From contig CAOOJO010000209.1 in the NCBI GenBank assembly GCA_948496895.1, positions 1-5,537 of the forward strand: DNA of 5,537 nt. The letters run 5' to 3'. The notes beneath the pieces are model-generated. The model was not told the DNA's origin, made no database searches, and saw only the letters and a list, made by a program, of their open reading frames with translations. This document shows positions 1 through 5,537 of the stretch, piece after piece. The translations under genes were made by a program, and so were the position numbers. This DNA is from an uncultured Acetatifactor sp. (lineage in GTDB: Bacteria > Bacillota > Clostridia > Lachnospirales > Lachnospiraceae). Each line of letters opens with the position of its first letter. Position 1 is the stretch's first letter.

Positions 1-1482
1 GGTGAAATGATAGAGGCCCCCTCTTTTCAGCACGGTCACGGCTTCACGGAAATCCGTAAGGCCCTCAATGTTTCGCAGCGTATCCTCCTCCACGTGGAGC
101 ATGTCCTCTGCCAGCCGCACCATGGCCGCGGCCCCGTTTCCGAACAGCAGGAAGCATCTGCCGTCCTCCCAGTACAGGGAAGGGTCGATGGTCTGGCTCA
201 TGCGGATGCCCCTGCGGCCCATCATCTCCATGGTCAGCAGCGGCTCCTCCATGGCCCGGAAAGGCCCTGTGGGGGACTTTGCCGATGCTGCGCCGATGCA
301 GGATGTGCCGCTTTTGTCCTTGGCGCAGAAGTAGAAGAAATACTCCTCTCCCTTTTTCGTGACGCAGGGCGCCCAGGCGCTGCCCACGGCCCAGGGAACC
401 TCCCGGGACACGTCCAGGATCCTCTCCCCTCTCCGGAAATGCCTGCCGTCCTTGGAGGTGAACACATAGAATTCCGTTCCCGACCAGTGGGGGAAGCCGT
501 CCGTGGTGGGGTACAGATAATAGACGTCATCCTCATAATACAAATCCGGGTCGGCATACAGCCCCTCCGCTACCGGATTCTTCCTGCCATATGCCCTCTG
601 CAGCGCCTCGCATTCATCCTCTGTAATCCTCATGACGCCGCCGTGGCGCTTCTTCGTATCTCCCATATCGTACTGCTCCGGGGAGAGAATCCGAAACTCT
701 CCGGAATCCAAATCCTCCGTCACCATGGGCAGATACCCCTTCCCCGCCAGGAACTGATCCGCGATCAGGCACCAGCTCCCGTCCGGCAGCCGGTACCCCT
801 CCGGCCCCTCCACGCCCACCAGCTCCCGCAGCGTCGGGGAGTCTATCTGGGTGAATTCCCCCAGCAGGGAATCCGCCCGCTCCAGAATCAGGCGCTTGGT
901 CACCTCATCCTTGGAGACGCGGTAGTACCTGCCGCCGCTCTCCAGGATGGTGGTATCAATGACATGGTTGTCCCGCTCCATGTAAAGAAAGGTGTCGGAA
1001 AATGTCCTGAAGTCCTTCGTGTAGGCGGCGTATATCCGCTGCCTGCTCTTTTCCTCTCCGGGAGCCTTAACCATGGAGGCGAAGAACACCAGGAATTCCC
1101 CTCTCTCCCGGTCGAACACGGCCTCCGGGGCCCACACGCAGCCCGCCTCCGGCACTCCTACCTGGCAGGCCCTCTCCCCACTCCAGTGCACCAGGTCCTC
1201 CGACTCCCAGACGATCAAATCCCGGCTCCCCCTGTACTGGGCAGCTTCCCAGCCATGCCCGGCCTCGATGCGCAGATCCGTGGCGATGAGGTAGATTTTG
1301 CCGTCCAGGGGACTGCGCACCGGGTATGGATCCCTGACCCCGCTCATGCCGGTTCGTGAAAAAAGAATCGGTTTCCCGTCATTCAGATCCTCCCAGTGGA
1401 GCCCGTCCCTGCTGACCGAAAAGTAGATCTGCTCCCCGTCCTTTTGCTCGCCGATGAAATGTACGAATAGATATGCTGCCAT
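1..1482 (-). CDS. Tandem-domain GH43 glycosidase (arabinofuranosidase/xylosidase type), C-terminus outside the window
   Basis: The first 494 codons are present and the frame is open to base 1, so the C-terminus is missing. Two five-bladed beta-propeller GH43 domains are visible. Domain 1 (about residues 1-300) has RDPYP at 50-54, WAPEAVFD at 117-124, VIDTTI at 174-179, VEGPE at 224-228 and a KKRHGG stretch at 277-282. Domain 2 (about 303 onward) has ADPDLYY at 310-316, SAWAP at 368-372, IDPSLYW at 432-438 and FREA at 478-481. By analogy with GH43 enzymes, the base, pKa-modulating Asp and acid would be D51/D176/E226 and D311/D433/E480. Family members hydrolyse alpha-L-arabinofuranosides or beta-D-xylosides with inversion; the substrate here is not determined. 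No signal peptide is seen, which suggests a cytoplasmic enzyme acting on imported oligosaccharides. The ATG at 1482 follows AAAGGGGAAG with 8 bases between. It lies 46 bp downstream of the acetyltransferase stop, so cotranscription is likely. The family call is firm; equal activity of both domains is inference. Confidence 0.92.
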   Translation of the reverse strand, partial: MAAYLFVHFIGEQKDGEQIYFSVSRDGLHWEDLNDGKPILFSRTGMSGVRDPYPVRSPLDGKIYLIATDLRIEAGHGWEAAQYRGSRDLIVWESEDLVHWSGERACQVGVPEAGCVWAPEAVFDRERGEFLVFFASMVKAPGEEKSRQRIYAAYTKDFRTFSDTFLYMERDNHVIDTTILESGGRYYRVSKDEVTKRLILERADSLLGEFTQIDSPTLRELVGVEGPEGYRLPDGSWCLIADQFLAGKGYLPMVTEDLDSGEFRILSPEQYDMGDTKKRHGGVMRITEDECEALQRAYGRKNPVAEGLYADPDLYYEDDVYYLYPTTDGFPHWSGTEFYVFTSKDGRHFRRGERILDVSREVPWAVGSAWAPCVTKKGEEYFFYFCAKDKSGTSCIGAASAKSPTGPFRAMEEPLLTMEMMGRRGIRMSQTIDPSLYWEDGRCFLLFGNGAAAMVRLAEDMLHVEEDTLRNIEGLTDFREAVTVLKRGGLYHFT

Positions 1483-1490
1483 AATATTTA

Positions 1491-1500
1491 CTTCCCCTTT
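1491..1500 (-). promoter_or_regulatory. Ribosome-binding site of the GH43 gene
   Basis: On the minus strand this reads AAAGGGGAAG, followed by eight AT-rich bases (TAAATATT) and then the ATG at 1482. The purine-rich core and spacing fix this ATG as the start. No other in-frame start upstream is needed, because the propeller fold begins almost at once (YLFVHF at residues 4-9). Confidence 0.65.
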
Positions 1501-1528
1501 CCCAGTTTTCAATGTCCTGTCTGCCCTG

Positions 1529-2083
1529 TCACAGCATCTTCACCAGAATCACCTCGTCCCGGTAGGTGCCGTCCTTGAGCTTGAACGCCCTGGGCTGGAT
1601 ACCGTACCTCTGAAAGCCGTGCTTTTCGTACAGGTGAAGGGCCCTGGCGTTGTCCGCAAAGGTGCCAAGCTCAAGCTGCTCGAAGCCGTTCTCCCTGCAC
1701 TGTCTGATGGCGATTTCCAGCATGATGCCGCCCAGGCCTAAGTTGCAGCAGCTTTGCTGGATGGAGACCCCCAGGTAGGCCCTGTGGCGGTATTTCAGAT
1801 AGCTGCGGACATAGGATACCCCCAAATCCGCGACGACGCGCTCCTCCAGAAAGGCCGTCACCAGAAAGCATTTCGGGTCCTCCGCGATTTCCGTCAGGTT
1901 GGCGCGCATGTCATTTATGTCATAATTGCATTCCTCCGGATACCTGGACATGAAATAGGTCTCCGCCGATGTAATCATCCGGTGGGCGCACAGGGACTCC
2001 GCGTCCTGCGCCACAGCGCTCCGGATGGTGACGTGTTCTCCCGACGGACTGCCCAATATCATCTCCCTGGGCTGAATCAGCAT
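1529..2083 (-). CDS. GNAT-family N-acetyltransferase
   Basis: From the ATG at 2083 the product is 184 residues, a normal length for a single-domain GNAT protein that transfers acetyl from acetyl-CoA to an amine. The fold begins at VTIRSA (18-23). Motif A is YLGVSIQQ (103-110) followed by the acetyl-CoA pyrophosphate loop with N114, G116, G118 and G119. Motif B is ELGTFADNARALHLYEKHGF (138-157), with the typical N145 and Y152 and the LYEKHGF ending. The tail, DGTYRDEVILVKML (171-184), is typical of this superfamily. The acceptor, whether protein, sugar amine or small molecule, cannot be told. A longer form from a GTG at 2194 would add 37 low-complexity residues (Gly, Ala, Ser and Lys rich) that do not look like part of the fold. 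I prefer 2083 because AAGGCGG lies 8 bases upstream of it. An ATG at 2062 is also possible, but its purine tract abuts the codon. The gene sits between two carbohydrate-active enzyme genes on the same strand. Confidence 0.85.
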   Translation of the reverse strand: MLIQPREMILGSPSGEHVTIRSAVAQDAESLCAHRMITSAETYFMSRYPEECNYDINDMRANLTEIAEDPKCFLVTAFLEERVVADLGVSYVRSYLKYRHRAYLGVSIQQSCCNLGLGGIMLEIAIRQCRENGFEQLELGTFADNARALHLYEKHGFQRYGIQPRAFKLKDGTYRDEVILVKML

Positions 2084-2091
2084 AACATGCA

Positions 2092-2101
2092 CCGCCTTCC
2101 T
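2092..2101 (-). promoter_or_regulatory. Probable ribosome-binding site of the acetyltransferase gene
   Basis: The minus strand reads AGGAAGGCGG, ending eight bases before the ATG at 2083. This is the main reason for choosing that start over the GTG at 2194. The GTG is preceded by a less central purine run (GGAAGAAAAG, bases 2195-2204). Confidence 0.45.
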
Positions 2102-2236
2102 GGCAGACGCCGCCTTGCCGGTCGCTCTGCCTTCCTGCCATTTGGAGCCATGGGGTTCCGCAGAACTCCCCGGCCCGCAGGCGTTTGCAGACACCTTTTC
2201 TTCCGGGCGCAGGGGTTCCTCAGGACTTCTACAGTA

Positions 2237-2265
2237 ATATTAGCAGATTCTCCTGGCATTTACCA
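2237..2265 (-). promoter_or_regulatory. Candidate promoter for the acetyltransferase-GH43 pair
   Basis: The minus strand carries TAATAT (2237-2242) as a possible -10 element. It is directly preceded by TGC, an extended -10 arrangement. TGGTAA (2260-2265) lies 17 bases further upstream as a weak -35 match. The -10 falls in the short palindrome TAATATTA, and the -35 overlaps an inverted repeat CTGG-N6-CCAG. Transcription would start near 2230, giving a leader of roughly 150 bases before the ATG at 2083. The element matches are only partial. Confidence 0.3.
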
Positions 2266-2330
2266 GCAAAAATTTCCATGTTCCGCGGATTATGGCGGGC
2301 AACGCCTGCGGTTTCCGGTCCTGGAATCTG

Positions 2331-5300
2331 TCATCTGCCATAATCCAGCCGGATTTCCGGCTTTCCTTCCTGCATGCCGGTCAGTGTGACAGTCTGTACG
2401 GTGCCGTCCTTCCGCCACACCTCCACGCAGTCCGGGTTCCGGGCTTCCACCCGGGCGATGACGGATTCCGATTCGTAAGGCTCGATGACCGTCAAAAACC
2501 GCCCCGTCCGGCCTCTGTCCCGCACAGCGTAGGTCTTGCGTTTCTGCCATTCGTCCCCCGCAAAGGCATCCACGCCCACGCAGGCCTTCAGCCGCACCGC
2601 TTGCAGCCCCTCCAAGTCCAGGATGATGCGGCTTTCCCTCCCATGGTCTATGGGGCTGGCTCCTACTGCATAAGGGTACTCCGTGCCTACGATTGTCACC
2701 CGTCCGCCCTTGTAATCTCTGCCGATTCCGCACCCGGAATCCACGTTTTCCATGCTGACCCTCTGTGCGATCCATCTGCCGTCGGCTCTGTAGTCCTGGC
2801 ACGCGGCGCTTGGGGCAACGCAGTCCTGGGGCACGCTGCTCTGGATTCCGCAGTCTTGGAGAGCACTGCCCTGGGTCGCACAATCTCTGGGCACGCCGTC
2901 CTGTCCGAATCCGGGTGCTTCCGCATACTCTGTATCCTGGCCAGAATCCGATGCCTCTTTCATGCATCGGCCCAGATTGATTATGCTACCGTCTTTAAGC
3001 TCCAGGCAGATTTCCCCCCAGAACACCCCCTGGGGCGTCCTGACAGGCTCCCCGATTTCATTATGCATCACACCCTGCTCCAGAGACAGCGCCACACAGG
3101 ACGCGCCCTTTACATCCACCGCTATCTCCCCACGGCCCAGAATCCATCCATCGAACTGGCCAGAGTCAGATGTGATTCCGTCTACTTCTACACTATAGGA
3201 TAAAGGAATCGTATAGCCGTTTCCATCCGCGGCCCAGCCATCGTAGACCGCCACCCGACCCACCATCTGCTCCGTCTCCCTGGGCCATGCCGTGTGGACA
3301 TCCATGTTCAGGATACCCGGCTCGTTGTAGTTCGACCGGTCGCAGACCAGCCGCTCTCCCGCGTGCTCCTCCGTGAATACGGTGCGGAACCGTGCTATGC
3401 TGCCTCCCTTTACCTCGTACCAGTCGCAGTCCGTGATGAACTGGGCGTCAGATATGGGGTTGGAATCCATTTGCTCGGTATGCTGTATCTTTCTTACTCT
3501 TTCTCCGTCTATTCCCAGGAAACCCTTTATCTGCATCAGATTATCGAACGCATGTTCCTGCTCTCCCTCCACATAGTCAAAGAGCACGATATAGTCATCC
3601 GTCACCGCCATGACCCGCCGCTGCAGGATGGGCTCCGTGAAGCCGGTGAGCTCACCGTAGCCGGGGCTTCCCTCTCCCTCCACGATCGGCAGGAAGCAGC
3701 CGTTCATCTTACAACGCCTGCGCAGCTCCTCCTTGGTGGCCGTCTGGCCGTCCTGGGTATAGACCATGCCGCCGTAGGGCGGGTAGGACCATTTTGCCTG
3801 CACCTCGATTCCCGCCGCCTGCAGCCCCTCTTCGCTGTGCCAGAGAATCCGCCTTGAATCCGCGGGGTTCTGCATCTTCTCGTCCACCACCACCATGTTC
3901 TTGGTCAGGGAGCACTGCACGTAGAATTTATACATGAAATGGGCATAGCCCCACCAGCAGTTCTCCGGGTTGAAGAAGCTCCTCCCGTAGCGCATGACGG
4001 AAAGCAGGTCGGTGATGTCGAAATGGCCGTGGGCATTGCCGTGGGAGCCGTAGCGCAGCACCGCCTGAATCTGCTCCCTCTGGGCCCTTCCGGGCTTCTG
4101 GCTGCGCAGGAGGGCCAGGCCGATATTGTCCGCGCAGGCGTTGCCCATAGGGGGCCTCTCCTTCCCGCCCGGAACATTTTCCACGGCCTCCCCTCCAGTA
4201 CCCGGCTTCTCTGTCGGATTGGCCTGCGCATAACCCTCTGACGGACAGGCTCCTGCATAGCTCTCTCCCGGACAAATCCCTGCATGGTTCTCCCTCAGGC
4301 AGGCCTCTGCATGCCTTTCCTTCGACAATACCCGGGCAGGAGCCTCCGGCTCCTCTCGGCCATCTGCCATGCAGGGCCTTGATGCCAGAGAGCCTTCCTC
4401 CGCCAGCGCCAGGGCGTGAACCTCCGGCTCCCCGAAGATGGCATCCGCCTCATTCATGGCGATGACAGCCAGATACCTGGAATCACGGTAATATTGGTAC
4501 GCCAGGTCATAGGTGGAGCCGAAGTGCGCCCCTGACAGTCTCTTCTCATCGGAATCGGCGATGCCGAACAATACGCCCCTGTAGTCCAGGAAGGGAAGCG
4601 TGGCGTCGAACATATCCTTGATGCAGACGGCAGGCTTGTGGTTGCCGCCCCATTTCTGATTGTACATGCCGAAATCCACTTTGGGGGCCTCTCCCCGATA
4701 AGTGGAGCTGACCTCTTTGTTGAAAGGGATGGTGAAGCAGGTGTGCACCAGGTTATATCCAAAGGGCAGCAGCGCGTGGGCCGTGTGGAGCATGATGGAA
4801 GACACCCATGTATTATAGCCCACGGAGCATTCATGCCACCATCCGTCGTTGAAGATGCCATAGCGGAACTGTTCGAAGATGCCGCCGCTTCCAAAGGCGA
4901 AGCGCAGCGCCCTGTCCATGTCCTGCAGGGTCAGCGCACAGAACAGCGCCCCCTGCAGCTCCGATAGGATCCAGTTGGAGATGCGCCCGTCCAGGATATG
5001 CGCGTCCAGCATCTCCATGTACAGGCGGAAGCACCCCTCCACAGCCTCCCGCTCCGCCTGATCCAGCACGCCGGAGTCGCAGATGATGTCATAGGCGATG
5101 GCAAGATGCTTGAAGAAATGCCCCTCCTGGACATAGGACTGGCTGCACCCTCGCTTCCTTACAGGATACCCGGTCAGGGGATTGGAAAAGCGCCGGAAGA
5201 AGTCCGCCAGTTTCTCCGCGTACCTTGCCTCCCCGGTCAGGGCGTACAGGTAGGCCGTGGACATAATCTGGTTCTCCGTCTTCGTCTCATAGCAGAAATC

Positions 5301-5510
5301 ACGCCCCGGCAGAGCATCGGTGACCGTCCACCCCTCCGCCGCCTTCCGATAGCCCTGGCAGACCTGTCGGTAGGGCTCGTACCTCCTGATGTTCTCCGCT
5401 GTCTGCTGCCAGGCGGCGGCATCGTGGTAGAGGTAAGGGTGGGGCAGTCTACAGAGCGTCTTCAGCTCCACGCTGTCCTGGCAGGAGACGCTTGCTCCCT
5501 GGCCCCGCAC
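2331..5510 (-). CDS. Heparinase II/III-like polysaccharide lyase with two repeat insertions
   Basis: The product is 1059 residues from the GTG at 5510. Residues about 20-355 form an alpha-helical toroid of the alginate lyase/heparinase type, with ISNWILSELQG (177-187) and NDGWWHECSVGYNTW (221-235). Residues about 460-850 form a beta-sandwich with YGSHGNAHGHFDITDL (487-502) and MVVVDEKMQNP (539-549). The C-terminal part (about 937-1059) has RDRGRTGRFLTVIEPYE (997-1013), typical of the family's last beta region. By analogy with heparinase- and PL17-type lyases, N179, Y232 and H494/H496 are likely active-site residues for beta-elimination at a uronic acid. The exact PL family and polysaccharide are not determined. 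Two repetitive insertions (about 373-457 and 851-915) interrupt the core and may account for its large size. No signal peptide is seen. The frame stays open to 5537, but a TAG at 5510-5512 overlaps this GTG, which supports the start. No good ribosome-binding site precedes it, and a GTG at 5471 is an alternative. Confidence 0.85.
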   Translation of the reverse strand: MRGQGASVSCQDSVELKTLCRLPHPYLYHDAAAWQQTAENIRRYEPYRQVCQGYRKAAEGWTVTDALPGRDFCYETKTENQIMSTAYLYALTGEARYAEKLADFFRRFSNPLTGYPVRKRGCSQSYVQEGHFFKHLAIAYDIICDSGVLDQAEREAVEGCFRLYMEMLDAHILDGRISNWILSELQGALFCALTLQDMDRALRFAFGSGGIFEQFRYGIFNDGWWHECSVGYNTWVSSIMLHTAHALLPFGYNLVHTCFTIPFNKEVSSTYRGEAPKVDFGMYNQKWGGNHKPAVCIKDMFDATLPFLDYRGVLFGIADSDEKRLSGAHFGSTYDLAYQYYRDSRYLAVIAMNEADAIFGEPEVHALALAEEGSLASRPCMADGREEPEAPARVLSKERHAEACLRENHAGICPGESYAGACPSEGYAQANPTEKPGTGGEAVENVPGGKERPPMGNACADNIGLALLRSQKPGRAQREQIQAVLRYGSHGNAHGHFDITDLLSVMRYGRSFFNPENCWWGYAHFMYKFYVQCSLTKNMVVVDEKMQNPADSRRILWHSEEGLQAAGIEVQAKWSYPPYGGMVYTQDGQTATKEELRRRCKMNGCFLPIVEGEGSPGYGELTGFTEPILQRRVMAVTDDYIVLFDYVEGEQEHAFDNLMQIKGFLGIDGERVRKIQHTEQMDSNPISDAQFITDCDWYEVKGGSIARFRTVFTEEHAGERLVCDRSNYNEPGILNMDVHTAWPRETEQMVGRVAVYDGWAADGNGYTIPLSYSVEVDGITSDSGQFDGWILGRGEIAVDVKGASCVALSLEQGVMHNEIGEPVRTPQGVFWGEICLELKDGSIINLGRCMKEASDSGQDTEYAEAPGFGQDGVPRDCATQGSALQDCGIQSSVPQDCVAPSAACQDYRADGRWIAQRVSMENVDSGCGIGRDYKGGRVTIVGTEYPYAVGASPIDHGRESRIILDLEGLQAVRLKACVGVDAFAGDEWQKRKTYAVRDRGRTGRFLTVIEPYESESVIARVEARNPDCVEVWRKDGTVQTVTLTGMQEGKPEIRLDYGR
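2796..2915 (-). repeat. 10-residue (30-bp) degenerate tandem repeat inside the lyase gene
   Basis: Residues 866-905 of the lyase split into ten-residue units: PGFGQDGVPR, DCATQGSALQ, DCGIQSSVPQ and DCVAPSAACQ, with DYRADGR starting a fifth partial unit. Units 2-4 begin with Asp-Cys and end with Gln. At the DNA level, GTGCCCMRG followed by GAYTGY recurs at unit junctions. The array sits in a longer low-complexity insertion (about residues 851-915) between a beta-rich stretch ending LKDGSIINLGR and the resumed fold near GGRVTIVGTEYPY. The period is a multiple of three, so expansion or loss of a unit would preserve the frame. Confidence 0.75.
4206..4340 (-). repeat. 9-residue (27-bp) degenerate tandem repeat inside the lyase gene
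   Basis: Residues 391-435 of the lyase split into five nine-residue units: PARVLSKER, HAEACLREN, HAGICPGES, YAGACPSEG and YAQANPTEK. Ala at unit position 2 and Glu at position 8 are kept in all five. His or Tyr is at position 1 in the last four, Cys at position 5 in units 2-4, and Pro at position 6 in units 3-5. The codons share blocks such as ATGCAGG and TGTCCG, which points to DNA-level duplication followed by divergence. The array lies in a Pro/Glu/Gly/Ala-rich stretch (about residues 373-457) close to the junction between the helical toroid and the beta-sandwich. Confidence 0.78.
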
Positions 5511-5537
5511 TATGATTCGGGTATTCTCATGGCCTCC

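Larger units (their letters stand above)
2084..2330 (-). other. Leader/intergenic region between lyase and acetyltransferase genes
   Basis: This stretch separates the lyase stop (2331) from the preferred acetyltransferase start (2083). The part nearest the lyase (about 2220-2290) is AT-richer and holds the promoter candidate. The part nearest the acetyltransferase is GC-rich. It contains degenerate duplications: a CTGMGGAACCCC block occurs twice (near 2210-2222 and 2153-2165), and a GSCAGGAAGGC block occurs twice (near 2094-2104 and 2129-2139). No strong intrinsic terminator is seen. A GC-rich self-complementary stretch at about 2283-2312 is imperfect and its following T-run is too distant to be convincing, so read-through from the lyase gene is possible. 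A 60-codon frame at 2077-2259 crosses the region but has no recognisable product. Confidence 0.5.

Noticed and set aside
7..1359. 450-codon open frame on the plus strand
   Set aside because: It is antisense to the GH43 gene, whose minus-strand translation has continuous family motifs. The plus-strand product is Pro/His/Arg-rich without recognisable domains, as expected of a shadow in GC-rich DNA.
2077..2259. 60-codon minus-strand small ORF upstream of the acetyltransferase
   Set aside because: It has an ATG but a basic, low-complexity product whose VLRNP duplication simply reflects the duplicated DNA. It overlaps the acetyltransferase start and has no recognisable family.
2283..2312. Intrinsic terminator after the lyase gene
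   Set aside because: The GC-rich inverted elements pair imperfectly and the nearest T-run on the minus strand lies about ten bases beyond, not directly after the stem.
1754..2389. 211-codon plus-strand frame spanning the acetyltransferase and the intergenic region
   Set aside because: It is antisense to a well-supported GNAT gene, crosses the leader and enters the lyase end, and has no recognisable domain.
2290..2967. 225-codon minus-strand frame overlapping the end of the lyase, Arg-rich with repeats
   Set aside because: It is another frame of the same repetitive GC-rich DNA. The lyase frame continues through it with conserved C-terminal family sequence (RDRGRTGRFLTVIEPYE).
2292..3203. 303-codon plus-strand frame with a pentapeptide-repeat look (AVLGH, AALDS, AVLES, TALGR)
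   Set aside because: The apparent repeat is the reverse reading of the 30-bp array in the lyase gene. The rest of the frame has no pentapeptide pattern, and the minus-strand lyase is clearly the coding frame.
4206..4340. CRISPR array suggested by regular 27-bp periodicity
   Set aside because: Units are degenerate and contiguous without spacers, the period is a multiple of three, and the pattern is strongest at protein level inside an open gene.

Overview
The window looks like an accessory carbohydrate-use locus from a GC-rich, gut-type Firmicute, most likely a Clostridia/Lachnospiraceae-like anaerobe. This is an inference from protein style: the GH43 and heparinase II/III-like sequences resemble those I associate with Lachnospiraceae and Paenibacillus, and the ribosome-binding sites are purine-rich. 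No rRNA, tRNA, insertion sequence or true CRISPR is visible.

All three genes lie on the minus strand, so transcription runs from high to low coordinates. First comes a large heparinase II/III-like polysaccharide lyase (2331-5510). Its frame stays open to the window edge, but the GTG at 5510 overlaps a TAG that may end an upstream gene. About 250 bp of leader or intergenic DNA follows, with a weak promoter candidate. Then comes a GNAT-family acetyltransferase (1529-2083). After a 46-bp gap there is a tandem GH43-GH43 glycosidase (1-1482) that runs off the low-coordinate edge with no stop in the window. Long open frames on the plus strand are GC-rich shadows of these genes.

Neither carbohydrate-active enzyme shows a signal peptide in the visible sequence. 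The simplest reading is a cytoplasmic pathway acting on imported oligosaccharides: the lyase would cleave at a uronic acid by beta-elimination, and the GH43 protein would remove arabinose- or xylose-type residues. The acetyltransferase's substrate cannot be told from sequence. No transporter or regulator is visible.

The most unusual features are two unrelated short tandem repeats inside the lyase gene. One is a 9-residue array near the junction of its two main domains, and the other is a 10-residue array in its C-terminal beta region. Both keep the reading frame, sit in apparent loop insertions, and carry about one cysteine per unit in their best copies. The GH43 protein is also notable: both of its domains seem to keep a full catalytic Asp/Asp/Glu set. 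I see no clear sign of an entirely new system; the oddities lie within recognisable enzyme families.
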